A stretch of DNA of 64,000 nt from Fonsecaea monophora (Eukaryota; Ascomycota; Eurotiomycetes; Chaetothyriales; Herpotrichiellaceae), in contig NW_019173933.1 of NCBI RefSeq assembly GCF_001642475.1, forward strand, positions 620,001 through 684,000, in the 5' to 3' direction. Below are positions 43,548 to 55,990 of this stretch, one piece after another. The first letter of the stretch is position 1. Every line of letters begins with the position of its first letter. The translations under genes were made by a program, and so were the position numbers. A model generated the notes under the pieces. That model made no database searches. It saw only the letters and a list, made by a program, of their open reading frames with translations, and was not told the origin of the DNA.

Positions 43548-43665
43548 ATCATGACCAGGGGAAGCGATCTTGGCATGGAGGGAAGAGTGCCTCCCAAAGC
43601 GGCGGCACCGACCGCCAACTTCGGCGGGAAATTTCCCTGCAACCTGCGTTGAGCTGTAAAATCGA
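43548..43665 (+). repeat. dispersed repeat, copy 2
   Basis: It shares with 27499-27685, in order, the AGGATCATG...CAGGGG block, GCATGGAGGGAAGA and CGGCGGGA...CGTTGAGCTGTAAA. The element may extend left to the palindromes at 43181. Confidence 0.45.
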
Positions 43666-43689
43666 TTTGCGTTATGCTGACCCCTGCGG

Positions 43690-43880
43690 AGCAGGTGTGG
43701 CGGCACTAGGTAATTGCCCGTAACCGCTGGTGTACGGAGTCAAACGAGTACTAGGTACTACTAGGTAGGTTCCCCTGGCGGTTTGGCCACGGATCATGGT
43801 GAACATAATACCGAGTACTAAGTACCTCGTAGTCTAGGCAACTCCAGATCCCTGAGCCTATTTAGGCTTTTGGTCCTAGA
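43690..43880. repeat. AGGTAC-rich low-complexity region
   Basis: Repeated ACTAGGTA/GAGTACT words resemble those at 9140-9750. Confidence 0.55.
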
Positions 43881-44443
43881 GTCCCGAGGTCGAAACAGAA
43901 TTATATGCGAGGTAAGTAAGAGAATATACGTAGATGGACTGGGGAGGCGGACCTGCGTTGGTGTTGGAGGAGGAGTGTTGCTCCGTCGGTAGCTACCTCG
44001 CTACTTGACAGAAGCCCAGATCCATCTTGTTCACTACGATCGAGATATAATACGAGGTACTTGATGCCGTGCTTCATGGTCACCCTCCGTAGCATCATCA
44101 TGTGGTCGGATCGTGTCAGATTATGGTCGCTCGCCGAACACGCCCTCAGAATTAATTCAACACTGGTTCTGCTGCCCGCACAATATTTCCTGTCGCTCTT
44201 TTCTTCCAATTTCGACAGCGCAGCAGTACGGTAGACCCTAGAGGTATTTTCCAAGTAGACACCCATGTATGGGGGTACAAAGTCATATTTTTCCTTGTCA
44301 AGACAACCCTCCCATGGATCCTGACAAAAGACTACGATTCATCCTTCAAGTTCACCAACAAAGTCACTCCTTCCACTCCTCCGATAAGCAGTGAATCGAG
44401 GACAAATCTCCCGCCTGAAGCTACTCCTCCTCTTGATCACTAC

Positions 44444-46600
44444 CTACTTCTCATCGACATGCCTCAGCTCGACTTCCTCCACCTCAAGCCCCCCGGGCTT
44501 CTCGACAATACCCCGACCGTCATCTGTCAAGTGCACCACGACCATATCGCCGAACAGCGCGCCAAGTTCCTCGAGCGACTTGAGACGGGTCTCGGGCAGG
44601 AAGAAATAGAACAAGACCTCGCAGATCAGACTGAGGCCGGCGAACACGAGATACCATCCCCATTTACTGGCGAGTGACAATCTCGTTAGCGGAAAGATAT
44701 CCCAAAGCGGGTTAAACTGTCAAGGGTGCGGGGACGCAAGAAAGCTAGAGAAAATCAGAAAACAAGGAACAGAGAGAATGCTTACATGGTCTGCAAAGCC
44801 GTCGGCGCGGGTGTCGCGAAAGTGATGAACCCGACGAAATAGCCGCACATGCTAATCCCCATGCCCCGAGCGCGAATGGTGGTAGGGAATATCTCGGCGG
44901 TGTAGACAAAGGACGCAGCATCAATAAATTGGTAAAAGATGACGAACATGAAGACGAAAAACACCGCTGCTGAGTTGCCGGCTTTGTTGTCGCCGTCAAG
45001 GTATGTTCGTTGCAGCATTGCCTCGGCGAGAAGACACGCCGCAACGCCAGGGAAGCCGATCACTAAGAACAGATGTCAGTCAGTCATGGGTCGTTCGTCG
45101 GGGCTAAGAGACGAGGAAGCCAGCCACAAGAATTGAGTTCCGCCAGGGGTCGAGATACTCACGGAAAGATAGTCTCCGTCCCATCCTGTCAATGACGAAC
45201 AGACCGACAACGACCACGCCGACAGTGCCAACGGTGGTATAGGTGGCTGTGTGAGAGGGATAAATTAGCCCACAGTTCTCCTCATCAGACCTTTGAATAT
45301 CATGTCTAACACACCGTTCAAGATCAAGGGCATGTCACCCGTCATGCCGAGATTGCTGAAAATGAGAACCAGGAAAGCAGCGGCGCCGTTGATCTGATCG
45401 AGTACCAGAATAGTTAGCGATACATCACCTTACGCAAGAGTCGGAAAGATGGCATGGAGACTTACACCTGTGGCTTGAGAGGCGAACCTGGACGGCCGTT
45501 AGCTCGAGAACATTGACGGGTACGGGCAGGAGACGACTTACATGACACCAAATGCCAAAAAGGAGCGTCGTCGCCACGACGGTTTTTTCAACATGCCAAT
45601 ATAGCCCGTGTTCATTTCCTTGTCATGCTCAACCTGGCGAGCAATCTGGATGTACTCGGCCTTGGCTGATGAATCTTCGGGGTCTCTGGGATCGGCATGG
45701 AGTCTCTTGAGGATTGCGAGTGCCTCCTCGTTGCGGCCCACCCAGCATAGATATCGTGGTGACTCTGGAGAACGGGCACGTTAGCACGGTTACAGTCAGC
45801 AGGTAAAGAGGGAGGTTGTGGCTGACCAGGGATGAAGATGCAGCCGATGAGCAGAAGCAATGGGCCAACCGTGGACAAGGCAAGAGGCAGTCTCCATTGC
45901 ACGGTTTCATTTTTGGCGTGATAGCAGCCGACCGAGATCCATCCCAGACTGCAAGTGTATCAGCCACTGAACGGCATTTCTTTCTAGGGCGATATGACGA
46001 ACCCGACATAGCCACAGGCCATGCTGAAGACATTGACAGAGCCCAGCATTCCACGTCGATGCGGAGGGGCCACCTCGATGATGTAGACGACAGACAGACA
46101 AACGACAATGCCGAGACCAAGGCCATGAAGCAGGCGGATTGTGATGAACATGGCCAGGTACGGTGAGCCTGCAGTCCACGCCGCCCCGATGAGAGAAATC
46201 AGAGCCGCGATGAGCAGGGCCCTCTTTCGCCCTACCCAATCCGCTAGGAACCCTTGTAAGATGGCCCCTATTCCAGCACCGACGGCAAAGAGAGAGCTCG
46301 TTGCTCCGAGGACACTGAGAGACACCATCAGCATCGTCCCAACGCATACTACTGCCAATTCCACTCCGAAGTGACTCACCTAGCGGTGTAACTGCTGTTG
46401 GCTGTCGACAAAGACAAGCGTCAGCATAATTTCACGACCCAGAAGGTATTCAGCGGCAAGAACTCACGATCAAGATTGAAATACTTGTAAAACCCAGGCT
46501 GGCCAATACTGGTGGAAAAGCTCGCAAAGCCAAAGCCGTAGGCGAAGCCACCGCTGGCCACGACCAGGCAGACGCTCAGATTGTAGAGTGTCAGATTCAT
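44444..46600 (-). CDS. MFS sugar-type transporter
   Basis: Ten exons, from the start: 46468..46600, 46380..46401, 46003..46314, 45827..45948, 45542..45764, 45466..45487, 45315..45393, 45163..45246, 44786..45062, 44444..44666. Together they encode 498 aa with consistent phases; two exons are only 22 bp. Sugar-porter signatures are present: DWVGRKRALL, PESPRYLCW, DRMGRR and PETRLKSLEEL, with twelve expected membrane spans. It should be a plasma-membrane transporter of a sugar or related polyol/acid; the substrate is not decidable. Head-to-head with the regulator at 47617. Confidence 0.9.
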
Positions 46601-47616
46601 GGTGGGTGGTAAGGGCAACAGAATATCAGAGTTGTCGAAAGAAACAGAAAGGATGTCCTGTCTTCAAAGACTCGAGCTGAGAGGAAAGGGGAGCGAAACA
46701 GCTTTCTTCCCCGGCTCCTGGACGAGTATCTCTGAAGATATACAAAGAAAAAAAAAAATCACCGGGCCAGACTTCTTTTCCCGGGACGAACCCCAGATTT
46801 CCATCCACGTTTTTTTCCCCTTTGAGAGTTTTCTATACAGCCGAAGAGTGGCGTGGGTCAAGTTTCTTCCCAAAAAGGTGTCAGCTCCACGCTTGCCCCG
46901 GGCGTTTCTCTCCAATGACCCCAGATTCCCAGGGATGGTCTTCGAGGTGCATGGTGTCTCTTTTTTTTTGCCGAGACCGACTGACTGAGGGGGACAGTTA
47001 GCTTTTTTTGCTGGAACCCTGGTAGCACAGTCGCCCAGCTAGGTGACGGGTTGCAGGAAGAGCGTGCGAACTCAATTGCTCCGACCGCCAGACGACGGGA
47101 AACCTGGGAAAGGGAAGCAAGAAATTAACCTCGGTTGCTAAAGCGGGTTGAATTAAGCTATTCGTCCCACCCCCTCGTGGGCCTCTAGTCCAGGCGTGAA
47201 CTTGGATGAGGAAACCTTCGTTTCTGGCTCAAAGAACTCTGAGACACGCCCAGCCGGCTCGCTCGTTCGAATGGTCCGACCGGAGCAGCGTTCCGTTTGA
47301 ACGAAAGATTCTTGTCTGCTAAGAAAATAATACACCGAGGTCGCTTATTCGCTGTTCTACAAGAATGAGGAGTATCCATACCATCCCTTATTAGTCATTG
47401 ACTCAGCCTCGCCACTGCCAATTTCTGTCGTTACTAACCACTCAGGAGCCAGCTAGTCATTATTCACCAGTAAAGCTCACAAATAACAGGTAACAAGAAA
47501 AGTACCGACCTTGGGTCTCGATTCCCAACCGGCACTTAACAGACGAGCAAGGAAATCATGAGATCGGAAACCACGGCACTCATAGATCCAGGTAGATCAT
47601 CTGGATGTGAATGTAG
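46601..47616. promoter_or_regulatory. divergent upstream region, transporter and regulator
   Basis: A 1-kb gap with long homopurine/homopyrimidine stretches near 46745-46760 and 46960-46975. No gene is seen. Confidence 0.5.
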
Positions 47617-49771
47617 ATGCATATCTTGCAGATATGTCGATGCATGCAGCACAATAGACTGACTAACCAGCTAACCAACCAGTCTTTTACCAGACGACCG
47701 GGAAAAAAGCGCCCGAGAATGGCTTGTAGTATCAAAGTCGAGTATACCAGCGCATGGCAGCAGACGCCTGCAGAGGCGGCACTGGCTCTGGCTCACCAAG
47801 AGCGAGAATGCTCGTTTCCATTTCCATATGCGCAAACCCAGACCCAGACAAACAAGACATCAAGGCCCAAATCCAAATCGAGGTCCAGCTCCCGGTCCAG
47901 ACCACTGCTAGATGACGACGTGGTGATACCGGACTTCATCAAGCCGCTGTCCAACAAGGTCGGCGAGGACGACAGAGACTATCTCATCGCAAAAGGCGTT
48001 TTCCAGCTCCCCACGGCCGAGTTCCAGTCCATCATCTTACAGCACTATGCCGAGTATGTCCACCCGCTGCTTCCGCTCCTCGACCTTTCGGAGGTGTTGG
48101 ACACCGTCAGCGCCGCTGGCGGACGGAGCGACAACAAGGAGAAACAGGTTTCCCTCCTTCTATACTGGTCCATCCTATGCGCTGGCCTCGCCGCGACCGA
48201 GCGACAAGTCATTCTGAACCACAGCTACGGGTCCAAAGCCGAAGTGAGGTATTCCTTTTACAAAAAGGCAAAGGTATGTACGTTCTCTTACAAAGACTCT
48301 ACCAAAACAGTTAGCAAGGGGAGGAACACCATCTTCTCATCTGAGCGTATGTGTGTCTGATCTGTGGCTACCCTAGTAGGTCCTGTTCGATTTGGAGTCT
48401 GAACTCGACCGCATCGTCCTGTGCCAGTCCGCCGTGCTGCTGGTTAGTTGGTCCCAAGATGATCATCGGATGGACTTGGTGCATTGGATCGGCGTCGCCA
48501 TCAGCCAGGCATATTCGCTCAAGCTGCATCGCGAGGAACACAACGCCAGAGCCGATGCGAGTGCGGTCGACCACCTCCGCCGAAGGATCTGGTGGAGCGT
48601 CGTGATGAAAGAGTGCGACGTCTCCCTCGCCATGGGATATGCGCCCCGAATCCACCTGGCGAACGTCAGGATGCTGAACATGCAGGATTTCAGGGATGAA
48701 GACGACGCCCACCCCCTCAAAGTCCCCGACGTGTGCTCACTCTCACAGATCACGCATCAACATCGCGCTCTCTCTCGAGATTTTCTGCAGCCGATATGCG
48801 TTCAGAAGGCGAAGCTGGCCGCGTGCGTGACCAGGATCTTCGACGCCGTCCAAGCCAACAGCTCGGTCTCGTCAACTGACGCCTTCGCCCGCAGTGCACT
48901 GGCTTGGCAGCTCGACGCTGAACTGCGGGAATGGCGATCGGGACTGCCTCGGGCATTGACCCGCTTGAACACCCGCACGTCGTTGACGATGAGCAAGACC
49001 GACAAAACGCTGGCACTTCACTGGTCGACGGTGGAAATGGTATATTGGACTGCGAAGATCACTTTGCACAAGTCCGCGGCATCCGAGTCGGAAACACACC
49101 TCCATGCTGCCAGGACTGCAGCGAGAGAAATCACCGGCATATGCAGGGCGCTGCTGGGGAGTGGAATGGAGCAGCACATCCCGACCGTGGGCGTCGTGGC
49201 CGTGCTGGCAGCCTTCTCCGTCCACCTCCGCTGCAGTCGCTCAGAACGAGACAGCGAACGGTCCAGTGCGATCGAAGAGCTCAAGACGTGTGTCCGCTTC
49301 GTCAACGGCCTCCGGGACCTGAACTATACGGCGCAGAATGTCTCTAGGATGATCGAAGACGCTACCCGCGAAGTTGAGCTCAGGCTTGGGCTTAGTTCGT
49401 CGGCGGCGGCGATGTCCAGGGTCGATTCACGCGTAAAGAGTCCAGCCCACGCATCTGTCATCTCAATCTCGCGTCGCGACCAGGCAGGCGCAGCCTCATA
49501 CGCCCTGCCCCCACTAGAGCAGGGAGACGGGGATGGTGACCAAGACCCAGCCTTGCCAGGAAACGTGTTCCACCTCGACCACGACGACATTGAGCAGATC
49601 GCACACGCCACAGTTATCAGGGCTGCAGGTTTTTATGGCCCCGAAGATAACCTCGCAGGCGATGATGGCACGTCGAGAGTAGGACCGTGGGGTCCGGCTT
49701 TCTTTGAACCCACTGCTCTGATGGAGATGGAGATGGACGCACCCTTTGAAACCTTCAGCGTTGAACTTTGA
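47617..49771 (+). CDS. CTF1-like regulator with degenerate zinc cluster
   Basis: Exons 47617..48273 and 48380..49771 give 682 aa from the ATG at 47617; ATGs at 47644 and 47719 are alternatives. The regulatory domain is complete (HYAEYVHPLLPLLDLSEVL, WIGVAISQAYSLKLH, RIWWSVVMKECDVSLAMG) and matches the regulator at 11792. Both genes have an intron at the same place, after an Ala-Lys in the FYKKAK/YQRAK segment. Where a Zn2Cys6 motif is expected, KKRPRMACS and ECSFPFP flank a 27-residue stretch with only two cysteines (37 and 65). DNA binding by a normal cluster therefore looks lost. The C-terminus is acidic and Met-rich. Confidence 0.78.
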
Positions 49772-50740
49772 TCAACAAGAACAAGATCTGCGTATGGTAG
49801 AGACTGCTTGGGCCTGGGGCGCCAGTTGCCAGGGTCAGTGGCCAGGGGGCCAAGGCCACAAGAACACGGCTGAATCTCAAGAGGAATCGTGCTTTGCGTG
49901 TTGCCCGATATATCGGGAGGGAGAGACACGCGAGGCCCGTTCCGGTCCTAGTCTTTGGACGCATGACTATATTACCAGATGCCGTGTTCAATAATGTCTC
50001 CAATAGTGCATTCTTGGAAAAATGTGCTCCGTCTTCGACCCTTTGAAAGGCTTTCTCCCTAGACAGCCTCACTCTACTCGGTACTCGGTACTGTGTTAGC
50101 GGCCACAGTCCAAGAGTCGGTGTGCAGAAGAAGATGCAAACTAGGTCAGGAAAGTTCAGGAACCAGCCAACGGCCAGCGAGCCAGCCAGATCCAAAAAGT
50201 CCCTCCCCGGGCACTTCTGTCCTGTCCTGCCCAGCCATGCGTCCCTCGGACCTAGCATGGACGATGCGCTGGCGAATACTCGTCGCTTCTAAGAAAAGGC
50301 TCAGTCCTCCCAGTCAGGCTGAGAATGTGGCGGTCGACGCCGAACCAATCAAGCGGGATATCAGTGTGACGACTGGTGACGAGCTACGATCTAGGCCACA
50401 TCAAAGCCGGACATGGGGGCATCATGAATACGAGGGTTCCAACTTCCAAGGAGCAAAATGCCTGTCGAGTGGTCAAGCGAAAGGTAGCCTACCCCTATTT
50501 TCTGGCGCCCTGGTGGCTCAAGGCTGTCTGTGATGGTGATCTGGCCCCCGAAAAAACTATGAGTTTCCTGGTCTCAAGTGAACAAGCTCGCCTCGAACAC
50601 GAGCATTCCAGGGCGACAAATTTCACGTTCTCGGCGTCGACGCCTCGTTTCACGCTGTCGCGTGGTAATAAGACAGGCTGCTCAGCCAGAGAGAAAGTCA
50701 TGGAAGGTCTACGTTCTATCATCTCAATTCCTGAGCTGCA
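49772..50740. other. intergenic, no gene seen
   Basis: A 969-bp gap before the permease. Frames at 49755-50258 and 50376-50777 are unsupported. Confidence 0.5.
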
Positions 50741-52949
50741 ATGGCCACACAGGGCGAGGCATACGATATGGGTGTGATGCGAGCCAACGCGAGACACGCT
50801 ACGAGCTCGCAGGCGTCGTCACTGCCAGAGGAACCAGGGAATGAACGTCCGCAGCCTCATGCCGACACTGCAGAAGCCCCGCGAGAGTCTGAAAATACGG
50901 AGCGCTCCGATGGAAGCGATGAGCAGATTGTACGAATCGCCCCGGTTGCACGGGACACGACGTCTTTGAGGTACGGATAAGAAATGGCAATGTCAAGCCC
51001 TGCGACTGACGACATGCTAGACGTGACCTTGGGGAGCGTCATGTCAACATGATCACCTTCTCTTGCGTTATTGGCATAGGTCTCTTCCTCCAGAACGGCA
51101 GAATCATCAACCTTGCAGGGCCGGGAATGGCCTGGTTGGCATATCCACTGATGGGGACGATCGTTTGGTCCGTGCAAGCAGCTCTAGGGGAGATGTCTGC
51201 ACTTTTTCCAGTGCCTGGAGCGTTGTTTGAGATGCCTTGTCGGTTCTTGGATCAATCGATCGGCTATGCTGTAGGCTGGATGGCATGGTGAGTCTTTTCA
51301 CATCTTCAAAGCCTTACCACTGAAAAGCAACAGGTTTGCCTGGGTCGTCATCATTGCGGCGGAACTGCAAGGAGTGGCAGGCCTCTTCCAGTTTGGGTTC
51401 AACCCCTCCGACCTCGAAAGGTTGCATTATCCAGAGCCAACACTGAAGTGGGGAACAAGTGGTGTCGATCCTGCTGTTTGGATATCAATCTTCCTCATCC
51501 TTATACTGGTTGTCAACCTCCTCCGTGTGCGGTGGTTCGGCGAACTCGAGTACTGGATTGGCGTGATGAAGATGCTGTTCATCGTTGGGCTGATCCTCTT
51601 CAACATCGGCATCAACATCGAGACAGGAACCCATTTCCGCTTTTACAACAACCCATGGGGCTTCATCTCGCGTGCATGGACAACACCAAGTGGTGCGGTT
51701 CAGACTGGTGGCTGGGCTCATCTTGCCAGCGTATGGACGGCAATGACATTGACCATATTCTCAATGATCGGGTTCGAAGCCGTCACCATCACCGCGGCGG
51801 AGAACCGAGAGCTCCGAACATATGAAGGGGTCAAGATCTCCAGCAGGAAAATCGCGATTCGGATCATCTTGCTCTACAGCCTCACCACCTTCACCGTCGG
51901 CCTAAACGTACCATACGATGAGCCGCTGCTGGCCAATCGAGACATCTCCGTCCTAGACAATGGAACCCATTCAGCTTTCATTATTGCGGCGATTCGTGCG
52001 GGGAAGAAGTTCTGGCCAAACTTTTTCAACGGCTTCTTCATCCTGTCGGCCACCTCTTCGGGAATCAATTCATTATACTTGTCATCGCGCATTCTGCATG
52101 CCCTTGCCCTCTCCCAGGGTGCGTGGCCAAGATGGCTGAGAACGCTGCAGAACCGTCTGAAAGAGACAGGATCCATGGGAGTCCCTCGCAATGCGGTATT
52201 GGCAAGTTGGCTTTTTGGCTTTCTCGGGTATTTGGCAGCAGGGGGAGCCCCATCACATGTGAGTCCATATATCTCTTGTCTTTTTGCGCTGCGAGGCTAA
52301 TACGGAAAAGGAATTGGGTCGGCTGGCCCTCAACTCGACAGTCTCTATGCTCATCGTATATTCGGTGATCTGTGTGACTTTCCTGAGGTACAAGACAATG
52401 TGGGTGTTTGCGACTCCTGGCCATGATCTCTGCTAATATTCGACAGCATCAAACAAGCCTCCGCAGGTCAATTCAGGGATACAGATTTTGTCGACCCCCA
52501 GCAGGATCTGAGGGCGTACTCGAGGAGAAAGCATTCACCCACCTACCCGTACCGATCGAATTGGCAGCCGTTGCGAACATGCTACGCCCTCTTCGGAAGT
52601 ACCATGATGCTTTTGCTCAATGGATGGCGGTCGATCAGTCCGTTCAGTGCGCCGGATTATGTGGCTTCGTACATCAGTGTAAGTCGGCTATTAACATGAG
52701 ACGAAAGAAGGTCCAGATTCTGACTTTGTATAGATTGTCATATTCATTGTTCTTTGTATACTCTACCGTTGGCACCTGCACCGTCAGTTTCTGCCTCGTC
52801 TGCGGCCGACGATGAACCTAAGATATCCTGTTGAAATGGATATCACTGACCCAAGAGCTGGTCGAGATAGGCTTCGGTTCGGAAAGGAGGATAACCTGCA
52901 AACCAGAGCTATCAAGACCGGACAATGGCTCTGGGTATGGCTCAAATGA
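50741..52949 (+). CDS. amino-acid permease (APC/YAT type)
   Basis: Six exons (50741..50970, 51021..51287, 51334..52258, 52311..52399, 52447..52678, 52734..52949) give 652 aa. After a polar N-terminus of about 75 residues come ERHVNMITFSCVIGIGLFLQ (first span), ALGEMSALFPVPGALFEMP and FEAVTITAAENREL, all APC-family landmarks. Twelve spans fit the hydrophobicity; the tail is charged. It should import amino acids at the plasma membrane. Exon 3 carries most of the protein. Its stop lies only 17 bp from the stop of the next, convergent gene. Confidence 0.9.
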
Positions 52950-52966
52950 AAAGTTCCTTGGTCCTC

Positions 52967-55900
52967 TTAGTTGTTTGGTGGTTTGGGACTTTGGGCAGGA
53001 TCTGCTACCGCAGGATAGAAATTATCAAGGGCAATAATTTGCTGGTGTTGCTGCGCAGCGTCCGACGCGTCGTATTGAGTGAGGTAGCCCTGCCTGTGCC
53101 TAATATGAAACATGGTCACATTGCTCGCACTAGATGCTGCAATTTGAATTCCCAGGCGCTTGCTGTTTTTCTCGAATGGACGGAGACCGCTTAATATCGA
53201 GACATGCTCCGCCTCCCATTCATTCCGGCTGCTGGACTTGCGAATGAAATAGACACTGCCTTCCTCATTGATAACAACAAAGCACGGAGTTTGCCCAGGT
53301 GTCGCAATGGCACAGTGCACGCGGGCAATAGATAATCTCGGCCCAATAATCGGTTGAGAGTCAGCTTGGGGACGCGGTTGCCCTCGATGGCGAGGCATTA
53401 TTCTCTCAACCGCCGGTTGATGACTATGAGCAGAGGCTGTCCCGATGATTAGTGTCGTCTGTCCAGAGTTGTGAAGGCACGGCAGTGCGGTCAACCCCGG
53501 GTCTAGTGATTCCTGGCCTGCGGTCAGTTTTGTCCATAATGTTAGAGCGCGTTCGCGCTAGGAAGGATAAGCCATATCTTACCACTTTTATATCCTTAAC
53601 AAATCGAAATGGATGAGGAATTTTCCCGTTTGGGCGGTCAGGGATGTCGAAAAGCGAGAATAGAGTACTTCCTGCCTCATCCTGATACTGTGTTCCTACA
53701 AGGACTTGCCGCTGATCTGTCGAAAATGATAACATCTGCTTGCGCACTTTTGCGGTTGCCCAGAAATCCGAACCCGCATTCTGACTCTCGTTCGCATGAT
53801 TTGATCGTGGTATCAGTGACTGACTGCAATAGGAGCTTGACCAATTCTCTATGTTTGTTGAGATGATCCGCAATTCGTCGATTGTTGCGATAGCTAGCTT
53901 GGTTCCGTCATAGGAGAAGGCCAGGCTTTGTGGAATCTTGGTGAAGGGCATTTTCCCCACTGACACACCGGTAGCATCAAAAAGAGACAATTGCAAAGGC
54001 TGATAATTCTCCTGATTGACGGTGGCAAAGTGAGAGGCACCGGTGGCCGCTAACGTAATGTCATGCATGACCTTTTCACCTTGCCAATGGGGGTTATCAC
54101 CATCCAATGCCCAGCGAGCTATCCTGTTTCGAGCCCAGACAATCAAGTTTGAAGCGTCTGGACTCAGTGCGGACTGTAAGTGAGGGCTATGTTGAAGCAT
54201 GTGGGATTTGCTGCGCTTGTGTATACCCATCTTGGCCATTGCTGAAGATGTGAGGGATGAAGTCCTGTCTGTGAAAGACCCTAGGCTCACGGAAGAGGGG
54301 TAAAGAGAGGGTATTGACGGGGTTGGGGGTGCAGGAGCTCGTGGGTATGACCTTATACTGGCTTGATCCGGCAAAAGCGCTTCTTGATTCCTGACTGGAC
54401 GCGCCGCCGATAGTTGATCGGAGGCCAGGGGTGTATTCACCCTATTGTCCGCAGATTCCTCCAATTCGACCTCAGGTGCGACCATTCTTTGCAGAGTCTC
54501 ATAGATTTCACACAGCGGAGCAATTCTCCTGGCTTTTCGGACAGTGCTGTTGTCTGAATGGGGAAAAGGGCAACTGAAATAGACGTCGATTATGTGTTGA
54601 TTGGGTTCGGGTACCTTTAAATTTTAGCATCAGTTCTCGGTGAGGTCGTCATTGCGCTTACTTGTCTGCCACTGGACACGATACAGTCTGCGAGCATCTT
54701 GAATCCGATGGGATGCAGATCACTGCAGCTTAGAACATACGTACCTTGTGAAAACATCCTATCTGGAACCTTAAGCTCTTGTGACGGGGCGTTATCGACC
54801 CGCAACGAGGTCCACGTTCGGACCTGCTCAGACAGGTGGTTGTAGACCCGCAGCAGAGGCGCGTCCGCGTTAACGACAGTCCAGTTCCGATGCTCGAGGT
54901 CCTCAACGATCTGTAGATAATGAGCTGATAGTGTGCTCGTATTCGATGAGACTGCCTGAGCACCATTGGCACGGCCCATCCAATTGACGATTTCGGCAAT
55001 TTCGCTGGAAGAGGGCCAAGGCTCAATGTAAGTCAGAAAGTTCGACAGAGACCGTCCTTCGTCGGCACTCTGCAGGTCTTCACAGTATGCATCAAGAGTT
55101 TTGCACTGCTCAAGCACTGTGTTGAGCTCGTCCGTGACGAGTGTTGTTGAACCAAGGTTTCGTATAGTACTTGCCGAAGAGTCGGTTGAAAGCTCGAGTT
55201 TAGAATCATTCTTCGCACATCCCAAGTATGCGGCGATCAGCATCACTCTTATGTCAGCCAGAAGTAGGGCACTGCGGTACCCGTATACACATCCTCTGGC
55301 AACACATGCAATAGCCTGAGGTACACGCGTTGATAGATCGAACGTGAAGGCGAACTATAATGTCAGCGCGTCCTCGACCGGGATTGCAATGTATCAGCTT
55401 ACATTGTCGCAGTCGGTTGCATCCAGGACGAAATGTCCGTCACAAGAGCTGTCAGTATTCGTGCTTCCCCGGAGGTCTTCAACTGCGCCTTTGAGGATGG
55501 CCATGCACCAGTCTCCTGCTAGCCCACACAGAACTTTCAAGGGCCATTTGTCGATGCACATTTCAAGCCTAGAGACTTGCTGTCTTGTTGTCGTCATCCG
55601 ATTGTCTTCTCGCTCAATGGTGAGAGTAGCTGCCAGGACTCCCGAGAAGAAAACCCGTTGAGAAAGCTCTAGAACCCCACGACCTGTGCTATTGACTTGA
55701 GAACTGTGGAGTAATGCTGCTCCGGCCTGACAAAGACAGTCCAGACAATCGAGAATGTCATTGATTGAGAGAATGAATCGGCTCGGTGGGTCGGAGCGGA
55801 TGCGGGAACGTTGGATGTCAATGATGGTTTTCAGAAGGATCATGTCCTTGATGTAAGCTTCATCGACGACTTGCGAGCCCTGAAGACTCCTTGACCATAG

Positions 55901-55990
55901 GCGACCGAGGGCTTCTCGAACGAGAAATGCATGGTCCTTCCTGTTGACGAGTGCAGCCCACAAGAGAGCAGCATCGTGCAAATGCGGCAT
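52967..55990 (-). CDS. large unrecognised fungal protein, propeller-like C-terminus
   Basis: Four exons (55403..55990, 54662..55354, 53583..54614, 52967..53512) encode at least 952 aa, introns 47-70 bp. The start is uncertain: 55990 is the first in-frame ATG, but protein-like sequence continues up to a stop at 56114, so a 5' exon is probably missing. The N-terminal half is helical. The segment around residues 540-700 has beta-strand repeats (SNLIVWARNRIARWALDG; PQSLAFSYDGTKLAIATID) like a WD40/beta-propeller, continuing in the last exon. A Pro/Ser-rich linker lies between. No enzyme motif is visible and no function is assigned. Confidence 0.62.

Larger units (their letters stand above)
42900..44443. 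other. 1.5-kb region with repeats, no clear gene
   Basis: It contains paired palindromes (43141-43198), a second copy of the 27.6-kb repeat and AGGTAC-rich sequence. A leftward 151-codon frame at 43187-43642 coincides with the possible element but has no recognisable protein content. Confidence 0.5.

Noticed and set aside
43187..43642. 151-codon leftward frame
   Set aside because: Coincides with the possible repeat element and shows no protein-family features.
47590..47665. Cys-rich in-frame stretch upstream of the second regulator
   Set aside because: Cysteine spacing does not match Zn2Cys6 and the frame stops at once; coincidence.
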